From: Crocodylus rhombifer
Taxonomy: Eukaryota; Chordata; Crocodylia; Crocodylidae
Length of the DNA stretch: 64,000 nt
Assembly (NCBI GenBank): GCA_038503035.1
Contig: JAVSML010000029.1
Coordinates: 1,015,799-1,079,798 of the forward strand
Direction of reading: 5' to 3'
The notes beneath the pieces are model-generated. The model was given only the letters and a program-made list of their open reading frames with translations. It was not told the origin of the DNA and made no database searches. A program made the translations under genes and the position numbers. How positions within the stretch are numbered: the first letter of the stretch is position 1; the number at the start of each line of letters is the position of its first letter. Shown one piece after another: positions 41,343 to 57,261 of the stretch.

Positions 41343-44039
41343 CTATTAGTCAAGCTGCTTTTGGTAAACAAAAATGTGACAAAGCACAAACTATTATAAG
41401 CAAGCTCATTTTTCATTCTGTAGTCAACCAAACTCTGAACACAAGCTGTCATCAAATTCAATTACAGAGACCTAGCAACCAATGAATCACATAAGACTTA
41501 GTTTCACTTTAGACAGTTCTAAACAAGATTCAAGGTACTTAAGTGGACAAAGTAGTGCCAAGTAAAGATTTAGTACAAATTTTCTTAAAGTGAATGTCAA
41601 GGTCTCTTATTACCAAAACACTAACTTAATTCCTAATATTTTTTATTTAAACTGACTGTATTTGGAAAACGTTTGTTTACAAAAAGTAATTTGGGGGTCT
41701 ATTTACATACAAAATGCTCAACAGATCTCATCCATTGATGTATATAATGAGCAGCAGTGGTTTCTATATCTGCTGTTGTGGTTAAGAAGATGATGAAGAG
41801 ACTCTTACTAATAAAAAAAGCCGACTTTATCTTGCTTAAAACTGAACATGAAATATTTATTATTACCATTTATTGCCCCATTTCTTGATAGAGTTTGTTT
41901 CCTTTAGCAATCATTGTTTTAACAGAAGTTTGCTTTACAACTAGGATACAGCCTTTACATATAAGGTTGAATTCTGTTTCTAAAAATTATTTTCAGAAAC
42001 CATACAAGTAATATGAAGCCAATTTAAAATCTTACGATACCCAATGCATTGGCACATTCTCTTTCCTTTATTCTTGTGCAAAATAAATACAAAGTGTCTT
42101 ATTAATATAAAACCACTATTTTATTCCACACACTCAGAATAAGCTATGTGCTTTAGATGCCTGTAATCTCCCACAAATGTCCTTTAGGGCATGCAAGAAT
42201 GTTATCCTCATCCTCTGTTCCTCCAAAGGAAAAGTATCTATACACAGATAAATAGGACAGAAACTACTAGTTTTCATAATGTACTATCATGCATATTTTT
42301 CTGGTATGGAAAGGGAAGGCATTTTTAAAATGTATTATTGTTAAGTTAATTAGATAAGTGCAATGCTTAATGCACCTGTCACTTTAAGAGGGAAGAGGGG
42401 CAGAGACGTCCCCAACAGGCCTGGGAGAGGGTCAGAGGCCTAGGAGCAAGGCCAGAGAGGGTCAGAGATGGGCAAACCATGCAGCCAGAGGGAGGCCCAG
42501 TCACTGGGACTGTTGGTCTAAGATGACTAATGATCAATACGATCACTAACATCTGAGAAGCATGGGCATGGTGTAAGGAGCAGCCAGAGCCACATAATTA
42601 GCCCTTAAAACAGAGTGGAAACACCTGTGCTCAGGGGCAAGCGATCAAGTTTGGGAAGCCTTGGAACAGCCCCCCATTACCTAAAAGCATCTAGATGTGG
42701 CAGGTGAGAGAAATGGATAAGGGCTGAAGGGTGATTCCCCTAGGGACACTACAGCCACCCCTGGGAAAGAATCCTGCTACAATCAGTTTGAGCTTTTAAG
42801 AAATGAGAGAACCTGACTTGCTTTTAGTTTTAAAACATTTATTAAAGTAAACCTGCAACTAAGATGTACATACATTCCTCAGTGGCTAGGGCCAGACATT
42901 ACACAAACTGGTTTAAGTGATCAGAAACTGATTTAAACGTGTAACAGAGCAGACATTCAGTGAACATAAATTAGTCTGAAAATGGCTGAAACCAGTTTCA
43001 GATAAACCTGGCCGAATGTAGTATCAGATGTAACTGATCTGGGTCAAACTGTTTATGCAATGTCTGTTCCAGACCCCTTGCTGGTTTAAGTTAAATCAGA
43101 GTCTCCCAGCATCCCAGATGCTTTCAGGCGTGGGCTGTTCTGTCTGCTTCACAGCAGGGCTAGCCCTGCCCCTCTAACTCCTTCGCTGGAGCTCCAGTAG
43201 AGACTGCAAGCACAGCAGGGTTTGACCGGGTTCCCCCTACCGCCCCCACTCCCTTCCCAAGCAGGGATCCCCCTCCCCTCTCCCAGAGCACAGACTATAG
43301 CCAGCATGTGGTATAGTAGCTACTGCCAAGGTATCTGTGTATAAGGCAGACAGGACAGTGTCCGCTTAGGGCTTTTTGAAGCTAATCAACAGGGATCTTG
43401 GTTTCCACCTCCCCTCCCTCCCCCAAATAAAAATTGCAAATTCTCTGATAAAGAAAATAATAGTAATTAAAATAAAGAATCATATTCTCTAATGAAAACC
43501 CAAAAAGCTGTTATTAAAATTAAGGCCTTCCCACTGCATGCCCCCTATGTCTCATTTACCCCCATAGCCCCTGCTCCCCCAGCCAGAGGGGACCCCCTGA
43601 TACCACAGCTACAGACCTAGGTCCACAGCCCCCTGCACCTGCTCCCTCCTGCCAGAGTGGGTGGGGCTGGCTCCCTGCCATGGCACATACTCCTGAGGGG
43701 GTGGGGGGGATATGCAACCCCCAGATCTTTGCACAGGGCAAGCATGTGGGCTGCGGCCGCAGGCTCCTGCCCTGCTGCCCTCCCCTGAGGCCTCTGCAAC
43801 CTGATGGGCACAACCCAGGGCAGCAAGGCACAGTGGGACCATGCAGAGAAGCTGCTCATGGCTGGAAGCTCCCTGCTGCCCTGGCAACGCGTCTCCTATA
43901 TGCAGGGCTGCAGTGAGGGCAGCAGCGTGGGGGTGCGCCCCTCAAAGCAGCCCGGCATGCAGGAGGCTCATCACCAGGGCCATGCAGAGCTCACAGCAAC
44001 GAGCAGCTTCTCCACACAGTGATCCAGCCCACCGATTAC

Positions 44040-44390
44040 TACACCATGGCCCTAATCCATGTGGGTACTAAAGATGCAACCAGGAGAAGCCCTGATGGTG
44101 GACTACCATGCTCTGGGGGGCGTGCTGAAGGACATATGTGCACAGGTCATATTCTCTTCTGTTCTACCAGTGAGCGGACGTGGAAGACCGCATGAGACGT
44201 GCATCGCAGAGACCAACTGGCGGCTTCGGGAATGGTGTCTTGAGGTGGGCTTTGGCTTCCTTGACAATGACCCGCACATAACAACGAGAGGCATGTTCAG
44301 GTGGGATGGGCTCCACCTTTCCCCTAAAGGTAAGCGTGTTCTCTTCTAGGTTAGCGGATCTCCTCCAGCGGGCTTTAAACTAGGCTTTAC
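44040..44390 (+). pseudogene. CR1 ORF1 C-terminal (SGNH-like) relic
   Basis: IHVGTKD (44055-44078) occupies the place of the GTND block, with Lys where SGNH hydrolases have the oxyanion-hole Asn. RWDGLHLSPKGKR (44301-44339) is the DxxH block. A frameshift lies between them. The region between reads VIFSSVLPVSGRGR and LREWCLEVGFGFLDN, as in the ORF1 of the CR1 at 29.4 kb. Confidence 0.8.
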
Positions 44391-44493
44391 AGGGGAAGGG
44401 GAAGACGAGGGAGGAGGAAGCCTTGGACCGCTAAACCAAGCAGCACTCATAAGTACAGCTCAGCCTAGACCGACAAGCAGAATATATACACAG

Positions 44494-45462
44494 GTGAGAA
44501 ACAGGGGCCAGGGCAATGTTGTGATTAGGGGGCCAGTGCACACATCTTCAGGAGGCCTCAAATGCCTCTACACAAACGCTCGTAGTATGGGAAATAAGCA
44601 GGAGGAACTTACCCTCCTACTACCTGACATCAACCCAGACATAGTGGGGCTCACTGAAACGTGGTGTGACCCAATGCATGACTGGGCGGTGAATATCAAG
44701 GGCTTTTGGCTGTACAGGAGGGACAGGACAGGGAGGAAAGGCAGGGGCGTGGCGCTCTACATTAAAGAGGAATACACATCCTCATCAGGTAGCACAGAGT
44801 CAGAAGAGCAGCACACGGAAGTGCTCTGGGTTAGAATAGGCAGTCGAGGGGAAAGAGACTTAATGGAGGGGGTCTACTACAGACCTCCCAAACAAGGGGA
44901 ACAGCTAGACCAGAAATTCTTAAGTCAGCTCACGGACATAGTTAGGTCAAAGGACGTGGTCATCATGGGTGACCTGAACTTTCCAGGTGTCTGCTGGGAA
45001 GAGCAGTCAGCCAGGTCTGACCGCTCATGTAGGTTCCTAGCCAGAATGCAGGACCTCCATCTAACCCAGGAGGTGCACAGCCCCACCAGGGGAGACGCCT
45101 TGTTGGACCTGGTGCTGGCCATGGGTGACAAGCTGGTGAGGGGGCTGCAGGTGCTTGACCACCTGGGCAACAGTGATCATCGCCTGCTAGAATTCACCAT
45201 CCAGCACAAGGTGGCAAAGGCCTGCAGCAAGGCAGCAGCCCTAGATTTCAGGAGGGCAGACTTCAAGGAGCTAAGGAGAATAGTCAGGGAAGCACTGAGG
45301 TCCTGGAGGGGAGGGGAGCCAGGTGTCCAAGAAGAGTGGTTGCTCCTTAAGGAGGTGATCCTCCAAGCCCAAAAGGGAGGCAATTCCAGCACAGATCAAA
45401 AGGGAGCAGGAGGCAACAGTTGCCCCCATGGCTCAGCAGAAGCATCTGAGAATGTCTTCTAG
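44494..45462 (+). pseudogene. CR1 ORF2 endonuclease domain, open for 322 codons
   Basis: The endonuclease domain is uninterrupted: LKCLYTNARSMGNKQEEL at the start (the catalytic Asn region), IVGLTETWCD (the catalytic Glu), RKGRGVALYIKE, GVYYRPPKQGEQLDQ, VVIMGDLNFPGVCWE (the GDLN block) and LGNSDHRLLEF (the SDH block). All the expected catalytic blocks are present. The frame closes at 45462 before the reverse transcriptase, where the copy degenerates. Confidence 0.88.
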
Positions 45463-45839
45463 CTAAAGGGAGACGTACACCCAATGGAAGGGAGGGGCCT
45501 TCACCAGGGAGGATTATACTGCGGTTGCTCAGTGATGCAGGGGGGCAGTCAGGAAGGCCAAGGCGGAAAAGAAACTGGGGCTAGCTTCCCGGATCAAGGA
45601 CAACAAGACGTCCTTTTTTAAATGCACAGGGGGCAAAAAGAAGGTTCTGGGTAATGTGGGGCCCCTGCAAGACATGCTAGGAAATTTGGTTGTCACACCA
45701 GATGACAAAGCTAACCTATTCAATGACTTCTTTGTCTCCATTTTCCTGAGCAGGGACTAGATCAGCACCCCCACCGGGCGCCTCTCAGGCCCCAGGGGAG
45801 GTGCACCTAGGCCAAGGGTTAGGGAGGATCTAGTCAGGG

Positions 45840-47110
45840 AACTTCTGGAGGGACTGGATGTATTCAAATCAGCTGGTCTGGACTATCTCCACCCCAGAGC
45901 GCTGAGGGAATTAGGTGTGGTCATTGTGGGACCCCTGGCACAGCTTTAAGAGCACTCATGGTGCTCTGGTGTGGTGCCAGAGGACTGGAAAAGGGCCAGC
46001 GTGGTTCCCATCTTCAAAAAAGGGAGGAAGGAGGACCCGGGGAATTATAGGCCAGTTAGTCTTACCTCGATCCTGGGTAAGCTTTTTGAGAGAATTATCC
46101 TGGCACATGCCCACGAGGGGCCAACAGGGGAGATTATGCTTAGGGGCAACCAACATGGGTTCATTAGAGGCAGGTCCTGTCAGACCACTTGGTGGCCTTC
46201 TACGACCAGGTCACCAAATCCTTAGACGCAGGGGTAGCAGTAGACATAGTCTTTCTGGACTTTCCATTCTCATTAAGAAACTGGGGGACTGTGGTGTCAA
46301 CACCTACACAGTCAAATGGGTCGCCAACTGGCTGGAGGGCCGCACCCAGAGACTGGTAGTGGATGGGTCATTTTTGACCTGGAGGGACGTGGGCAGTGGG
46401 GTTCCGCAGGGCTTGGTCCTCAGGCCCGCACTGTTCAACATCTTCATCTGCAACTTGGACGAGGGGGTAAAAAGCACCCTGTTCAAATTTGCTGATGACA
46501 CTAAGATGCGGGGGGATGTGGGCATGTTATAGAAGGAAGGAATAGAATACAATCGAACCTAGACAGGTTACAGGGGTGGGCAGACAAGAATAGGGTGGGA
46601 TTCAACACCGACAAGTGCAAGGTGATGCACCTGGGGAAAAACAACTGGCACCACAACTACAGGCTGGGGAACTCCCTTCTTGTCAGTGCAGAGGCAGAAA
46701 AGGATCTTGGAGTCATCACTGATGCCAAGATGAATATGGGCCAGCAGTGTGGGAATGCAGTCAAGAAGGCCAACCACACCTTGTCCAGCATCCAGAGATG
46801 CATCTCAAGCAGGTCCAGGGCGGTGATCCTTCCCCTCTATGCAGCACTGGTCAGGCCACAGCTGGAGTACTGCATCCAGTTCTGGGCGCTGCACTTTTAG
46901 AGGGATGTGGACAACATGGAGAGGGTCCAGAGGAGGGCCACTCCCATTACTGGGGGCAGCAGGGCAGGCCCTATGAGGAGAGGCTACGGGACCTGAACCA
47001 GTTCAGCCTCCATAAGAGAAGGCTGCGAGAAGATCTAGTGGCCTGTTACAAACTAGTCAGAGGGGATCAGCAGGTATTGGGGGTGTCCCTGTTTCCCCAA
47101 GCACTACCAG
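45840..47110 (+). pseudogene. CR1 ORF2 reverse transcriptase relic
   Basis: Segments in changing frames are recognisable: VPEDWKRASVVPIFKKG and NYRPVSLTSILGKLFE near 45971-46100, WLEGRTQRLVVDGS and SGVPQGLVLRPALFNIF near 46330-46445, FADDTK (the F/YADD box) near 46488-46505, then NTDKCKVMHLGKNNW and LVRPQLEYCIQFWALHF to 46900. Stops occur between them. Confidence 0.88.
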
Positions 47111-48171
47111 GAGTGACTAGAGATTAACAGTCACAAGCTGGCAGAGGGTAAATTCAGATTAGACATCAGGAGGCGCTACTTCACGGTCAGGGTGGCTAGG
47201 ATCTGGAACCAACTTCCAAGCAAAGTGGTGTTGGCTCCTACCCTGGGGGTCTTTAAGACAGGGCTTGACAGTCACCTTGCTGGGGTTGTTTGACCCCAGT
47301 ACTCTTTCCTGCCACGGCAGGGGGTCAGACTTGATGATCTGCTCAGGTCCCTTCCAACCCTACTAACTATGAAACTATGTAAAGGTAAAATCTGCTGCTT
47401 GCTCTGTTTTTTGTGGGAAACGGAAAACCCAGATCTCTGCCAATCAACAGGTCAGCTGGTAATATCCCTCCATTCCTTTCCTGGAAAAAGCTGTTTAAGA
47501 AAAGCTTGAACTAATGAGAGGCTTTTGTTTTCCTGAAGGGCTGAAAAACACTGTTATCAACTCCCTGCTGGGCTGGTCAGGAGCAGGATGTGCATTGGGG
47601 AGAGAAACTCCTCCCTAATCATAACTTTCTGCCCAGGCCTGGTCCCACTCCGCCCTCCACTCAGCACTGCAAGAAGCAGGGGTGCTCTAGCTCTCCCCAG
47701 CTTCTAGCCTAAGCTACTAAAGGCATGTGTTTGCATTTTATCAGTCCAGAGGGAATGTCTGTGCATATGTAAACCGGTTCAACCTAGCCAGGTTAGGCTA
47801 ACCTTCAAAGACTAAGTCAGTTCAGGCTCAGGCTTTTGGAATGTCTGTCCCCAGCAGATATGCCAGAAAGCATGCATTACATTTTAAAACTGTCAGCCAA
47901 TGTTATTTACATATCACTGTTAATTGATGTGCAATTAGACTGTATAATCAATGTTTTAAATAATAAAACTCACTAACAGAACCAATAGATTTTCCAAAGC
48001 ATAGCTTTTTGCCTTATCCTATTTAGTTTACAGAAAGTAGATACAAAAGGGTAAAAGTACTAACAATCAGGAGAACAGGAGATATCCCTTTTAGAAGACT
48101 GCAAAAACCATTCAAATTCAAAAAACAAAAAAGGTTAGCTCATATTATTAATTACTGCATACATAATATTA

Positions 48172-50975
<2,804 letters not shown>

Positions 50976-52217
50976 CTATAGTAAATACAAACCACTTAAA
51001 AACATACAAGTCGGCTATAAAGGGAATAATAATTCAGACCCCAGAGACACACTCATTTGGTGGCACAATGGGATCTGATCCCAACTATCATGACTCCTGC
51101 TGTGCCACATCTGCATGGCAGAAGGTGATATTTTTAGGATCAGATCCTAATCGCACCCTTTCTTCAAGCTGGCAAATTTAAAGCTAGATGCCAGTAGTTT
51201 AGTGCTGGGCCCCGACAAATGACTGACCACCTGCCCCAGTCCTGGGTAGTTTTGAGCCCCCAGCTGATTCAATCACCTGACTGTCAGCATTAGGATGGGG
51301 TGCTAAATGTTCCGTTTATGATGCCATATAAACAAGCCACAAAGATGTTTCAAGTAGTTTGTGGAATATCTGTGTGGTTGGTTTGTCATTTTACAGAATC
51401 ATAAATCAGCTGCATGTGTAGTATGTACTATTTATGGAGCAACTGACACCATAATTGCACCTTAAATGTAACATGTGCTAGGCCAAACTGTCTATACACA
51501 AACATCATCTCACATTTTCTTAGCAGTTCTTCTGGTTATGCCACATTATCACTACCTGGTTAGAGCTATGATGTAGGACCCAGGCATAAATCAGAGAAAG
51601 AACGAGAGGGGTAGGATGGCTCTGTGGGCCACATCCAGCTCATGGGGCCTATTTCTGACTCTCCCGCAATAGGCCATTATTTTAAAAGGGTAGACATCAC
51701 AACTACCTTCACCCCTTGCCCTTCTTCTGAATGGAAGTGTTGGCAGCTAAAATGCTTTGGGCCGAACTGAACACTGTCAATGTGCCTTAGATATGCTGTA
51801 AGCATACCTAGCAGATCTGGCATCTCCGAAGACTAAGGAATGGGAATAGTATTTATAAATCCCAAGAAGTTTTAGACATGAATCAAGAACCAAGATGTTT
51901 TGGTCAGAGAAGATGGCTGGACCTCTTGGCATCTACAACAGAACTTTAGGTGTCTACATAAAATAACAGTAAAAACATAAGGATCTATGGACTCCCAGGC
52001 ACCTAAGCCCTTACAAAGGATTTCTGTAGCTAGGTTACTTGGATTGGAGATGCCTAAAAGTTGCAGTCTGGGCACCTACTGCAAGAGTTAGAAAAAAAAC
52101 CCACTTAAGTTGTCATCTAAACAGAATAACTATAAACCACATCAGAGAAGTATTTAAACAGGTAGAGAAACTCTCAAATGGCCAACTATAAAAAAAAATA
52201 TATAGAACAAGATGTAT

Positions 52218-53345
52218 ACTGTATTTACTTGAATACACAATGAGGGTTCCCCCCCCAGGTGGTATGGGGAAAATAAGCCCGTTGCCTTATAAATCACATA
52301 CAAAGAAAATCTTACTAAATACACTATCATTAAACCAAAAGCAGCATATGCTCAACAATGGAAACCAACTATGAAGCTGATTAAATGCAGCCAACACTGA
52401 GCATGACTATAACAACACATGGCCCACACTGGGCAAACATACGGATGGGAACCTGCAAAAAAAAATAGTTTAGTATAGCCTATTTGAATAAGATGCATGG
52501 TAGTCTTATTCAGATGTCCCATTAAGTGCAGTCTCCCTCATCTGACTTCCCCACCCCCCCCAAGTCACGGTGAGTCACAACACTGCATATAGTTCACCCA
52601 GAATCCCTCTGTCACCCCTTCTCTCAGCCTGGCACATATGATTAGTGTGGCCCCAATGAAATGAAGCCAGACCAGGCTGCCCTGCACCTCAACTACTTAA
52701 ACATTTTTGGAGCATCCCTGGACTTGTGACAAGAACACCAGGTTCCAGTCATGAGTGAGGGCTAATTAGGCACAGGGGTTATTTGTGTGTGGTGGAAGGG
52801 GTATTTGGAGTACACACAGACACATACACTGAACAGCGCTGAGCTATGGGGTCACTGTGGAAATGCTGTTGACTCTGGCTTTATACTTCTAGGTGCCAAA
52901 GTGCTGCTCAAAACTGTGTTTATGAAGTTCCTATATTAGAACTTGCAGCAGTTTCAATAAATAAAAAAGGTAGCATACATCAATTCTGGGTGAATTAAGT
53001 GCATGGATACTAGATACAAATTGCTACAGCCATGTTTACATTTCAAAGTTATTATTTTCAATATTTGCTCCTCACTTCCACATGTTTAAGGAAAGCAGTG
53101 AGGGGAAGTGACTGCAAAAGGAAAAAGCTGGTGGGCAGTAGAGAGCAAAGGAGCTACCTGACCCCTCAGATTTGTTTTTCCCTGCTGTAGCAGTGGAAAG
53201 GGACATATTCAAGTTCCAATGTCCAACAATTAGATTCTATACCTGGAAAATTATTTTTAAAATGATAAGTTTTCCATATACAAAATCTAATTATTGGGGC
53301 AGTCATCTTATATTCAGGATCATCTTCTATTCAAGTAAATGCAGT
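52218..53345. mobile_element. TIR DNA element, 1.1 kb, with subterminal hairpin
   Basis: The left end ACTGTATTTACTTGAATACA and the reverse complement of the right end, ACTGCATTTACTTGAATAGA, are 20-bp terminal inverted repeats. Close to the right end is a hairpin (53231-53296): ATTAGATTCTATACCTGG against an inverse near ATACAAAATCTAAT. A related right end is found at 63811-63928 and a left end at 398. No transposase was recognised. Confidence 0.65.
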
Positions 53346-54798
53346 TAAATGTAAATGGTCCTTTTCATTTGTGAATCACAAAACATTTGATAAATGTTAG
53401 TATTCTCTCCTTTTTATTGATTAAAAGCTTGACAAATTAGGATTTGTCCACAATCACAGCACTCAGTGCCTGGCTGGGTTTACAACCCCAGTCCAATTCC
53501 CCATTCTGTTGCCCTAATCACTTCACTAATTACATTTGTCTGCTACTCATTATACCAATTCATCTGTTTCCAACAAGATTTCTAGAGAGTCTGGGCTTAC
53601 ATAACTGCCAATACAGAATCAAAGTGATAACCAGAGTGAAAAATATTTATGCAATGAACTGAAGCTGTAACATGTTACAGCAAGAAACATACTATTACAG
53701 AACAGCTCAAATAGAAATGAACACACTTCATCCGGAGGTAATCCATACAAATTAGGCACAAAGATAAAAGCTTCAAGCACATCAACACAATTAAAGTAAG
53801 TGCTGACAGAGCAGCTTGATCCATTTTCATAGAAATGCTATAAATCATTTAAATTGTAAACTAAACAGTAGTGTGCCTTTGTTAAAAGGCTACTTGTTTC
53901 ACATTTGGGAAGCAGACATACCTAATTCAGCTTGCTATTCAATAAATAATGTGATCCATCCAGGCCTAACCTTTCTAGCTCTGCAGATGTGTTGCAAATC
54001 TAAGCATGCCCACATGAACAGTTCAGCTAAAGAGTGGATGCCCTTGCATCTACATACAACACAGTGAAGTACTGCCCTTGCCAGCCTGCTGTCATTAAGG
54101 CATCTCCCTGATGAATGGCTGATGAAATCATCTTGCTGCTTTGTGTTCAGTCTACAAATGTCCAGTAACAGTTTGGGTACTTCACACAATCTTCAGAAAT
54201 ACCATTTGTGCAACATGTATTGAACTTTTTCAGGTATATGGGAACATAGCAACCCTTTCCCTCAAAGCCATCATATTGGTACCTTTTAGAATAAGAAAGG
54301 TCCCTGAAGGGTAATTACACACTTAATATTAGCAATGATCTAAATAGTTATTATACAATATGTAAAAATCTTTGAAAAAATGTAAACAGAAGTAAAATCA
54401 TGAGTAGTTGTTATGAGGTTAAAAAATTACATTAAATTATTTATTGATAGAACTTTAAGATTAACAATGGTCATGTTCTTCCAGAAGTAGTTAACTTGAT
54501 ATTTAATAGCCCAATACAATGAAAGACAAATTTAACAAGTTATTTTAAATATTATATATGTATATATAATGGGTTTAACCAGTGCCTTCAATGTATCTGA
54601 AACAGTTTAAGATAATAAAACTCAATCTGGGATTTTAATTCTGGTAAACTCTTCCATTTAGAGATGTTAAATTGCTAAAAGCAGGACTTCATGACTTGAC
54701 TGGAATTCTTCTATTTACACCAAGCATCCTATTCAAGTTTTAAATAAGCACTTGAGATTAAATACTGAAACATTCAACTAATGAAATGCTAAGTACTC

Positions 54799-55215
54799 TG
54801 TGATGGCCTGTACAACACCAAGTTGGGAAAGAGTTAACAGGCTGCAAGAGCCTGCCTGCTTAACCAGCTCCATCCTGCAACATACTCATGCAAGCTGTTG
54901 TGATAATTCAATTGTTACACCTGCATGATTCTAGAACAGTATAAATATAACTAGCTTCATTTGTAGTAAAAGTTGTAGTGATTTAGCTAACTTGAACTTC
55001 CATGCGCTAATAGCATTACATCAAAGCAGCTCCTCCCAACTTTTAAAGCAGCTAAGGTGTACACTTGTCCTTATTCCTAGTCTGTCTCCATGTGTTGACT
55101 TCAGCATCACTAATGTTGTGCTTCTTCATAAAAGAGTGGTTGTCAAAGTTTTAAGTTTGACTTCTTTATTAACTAAATTTACAAAAAAAATTGAGAGAAA
55201 TAGAAGTTGGATTCC
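54799..55215 (+). repeat. Possible solo LTR-like stretch
   Basis: The segment starts TGTGATGGCCTGTA and has a TATAAATA box at about 54942 preceded by a GC-richer region. Matching ends and target duplication were not found. The assignment is weak; it may be ordinary intron. Confidence 0.2.
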
Positions 55216-57261
55216 TTACCTGTTAAGGTAAGTATTAATTTGGTTAAGTATTAATACCAAACATTTCTAAAGTTATTAGATTGTGTCCATTTAAAAGGAA
55301 TGGAATTATTATTATGGCTGTTATGTTTATTCACTTTTTAAACCCAAAATACAGCAACGATTGTAGAGTCTCACTTTTAAAGAGTTACTTAAGTGTTTTT
55401 AAAGTATTTAATGGATTTTAAATGAAGTAGAAATAGTTATGTCTTGGAAAAGTATAACATGATGGCACCCAAAAAGGACAACTTCTTTAAAAATGAAGTT
55501 GTTTTCAGATATCTTAAAAGCATCTTGAGGAAAAAAAAATCAAGTATTAAAGGATCTAGTAAGACACAATTATTAGAACACTAGGTAAATAAACTGAAGA
55601 CCTGCTTAAGCAGCCATGGTAAAATAACAATCGTGTCAGAGTTTACAAAACTAGACATTCTTTTAAAAGCCCACAGCTTTTATGTTTACCAAGATAATTT
55701 CAAAATGTGAACCAAGTATAAGGAGCAGATAGAATTAGCCTCCACACAGCCTGAAAGAGCTCAAATGTGACCCAATTCCTGTCATCGATTAACAATGTTT
55801 ACTTTCAATTGTGTATACTGCTTGTGCACATTTTTAAAAGCACACCATATAGAACTGGCTAAAAAACAGCAAGAATGTGTGTACATGGCAGAGGTCTTGT
55901 TACTTTAAGAGCTAAAGTACTTTTCTGTGAAATCCAGTACTCTACCAGGTGGTCCCCAGTAGTACCAAAAGGTAAAGCGACAACTTTGATCAGCATTCTT
56001 GGCCAAGGTACTGAAAAATAGATTTCCAGACCCATTGTGAGTTGGGGGGGACAGACAAATAGCTTCCGTCAAAACTAGGGAAACGGAGGATCTTTCCTTG
56101 TTAAGGCATCTTCCTTCATAGACTAGGAAGAAAAAGAATGGCTTATTCTGGCTCACTTGAACCTAAGAGCAAGCAAGTCTTCTTAATCCTAAATTTCAAA
56201 GTGCCCTGGAGAAGTAGTTAGTTTTGTCCAAAAGATGGGAAGTAAGACAGCCAAAAGTATTTAATAAGTCAGCAGAAATACCAATAATGACTGTACCACA
56301 GCAATTGGTATAAAATGCTAAATGGCAAAAAGATTTAGCACTTCCCATTCAGCATTGCCCATGAAAGCTAAAAGTTGTGTGCCCCCATAAGAGGGGTTTT
56401 TTCATCAAAGCCGCTAGCTTCTTGTTAGCTAACCTCAAGCTGCATCTTGGTTTGAGCATTAGTCACTAATACAGATTTAGAAGTAGAATATAGTAACAAC
56501 TCTAGTGAAAGTGTTCAGATAAGAAAAGAATACATTTATTCTCCTCAATACTGTATTGGCTATGCAAGAGGCAAAACAAATCTACTAACATATTTCTGTT
56601 GCTGAAGTAACTACAATTCAGGTTACAGAGATCCGTTCCATAATGTTCTATTTTTATGTACTGATTTTAACTTTCTAAGTTAGAAGCATAAATTTTTATG
56701 CCATATTTTGCCCACAGTTTATTCCTTTCCAGCCTGACAATCCTTTTTGTGGCACAACACTTACTTAAATAAGGCAAGAGACGGTGCCTTCTTGTTAGTC
56801 AATCCTCAGCACCGGCTTTATCAGTTAAGACCAGCTGAATGCTCCATATCTGCATTTGCTACCCACTTATCAAGAGAAATAGACACTGCCTGTTTTGAGG
56901 CATGCTACATTTTAAATATAAATAAAAATGTAATGAAATACAAGGCTGTAAGTTGTTCATCACTAAGAAGCAATTTCATTCATTCAAGTCATTTGCTAAA
57001 ACAATCTTGTTGCAGCATTAGTTTCATGATTTCAGAGTGTGTGCTTTCTGCAATCAACTAACTTCAATAGGAAAAAAGGATCATTTCACTAGATTTAATA
57101 AGTGATTTATTCACCCAGAACATTAAGTTGTCACTAGTATTCAACATACATTATACTGCAGAGAAAAGGCAATGATCAAGGAACAAACCCTGCCTAGAGC
57201 ACATAAAATGACTGAGATTTATCTGACCTTCAAAGTCTTCTGTTCAACTTTATGAATGTGC

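Larger units (their letters stand above)
43960..47385 (+). mobile_element. CR1 LINE, 5' truncated, antisense to DHX15
   Basis: The plus strand reads the end of ORF1 (to about 44390), ORF2 endonuclease (44494-45462), reverse transcriptase (about 45840-46530), the C-terminal region (46595-47110) and a 3'UTR. It ends with the direct pair ACTATGAAACTATG, a CR1-type terminal microrepeat. The 5' boundary is estimated. Several frameshifts and stops make it inactive. Confidence 0.9.
43392..47441. mobile_element. Middle hAT-like element with perfect 8-bp target duplication
   Basis: The 8-mer AATCAACA flanks both sides (43384-43391 and 47442-47449). The left end GGGATCTTGGTTTCC and the reverse complement of the right end, GGCAGAGATCTGGGTTTTCC, are inverted termini; the left end has a small deletion. 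An 8-bp duplication is the hallmark of hAT transposition. AAAATTGCAAATTCTCTGAT inside the left end is shared with the element at 31679. Its interior is mostly the CR1 copy at about 43960-47385. Confidence 0.75.
42889..47851. mobile_element. Outer hAT-like element of the nest
   Basis: The left end GGGCCAGACATTACACAAAC and the reverse complement of the right end, GGGACAGACATTCCAAAAGC, form inverted termini of the GGGACAGACATT type. Without the inner insertion (43392-47441) it would be about 0.9 kb. Internal words such as CTGGTTTAAG and GAACCAGTT-like repeats are typical of such nonautonomous elements. The flanks give no clear 8-bp duplication. Confidence 0.55.
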
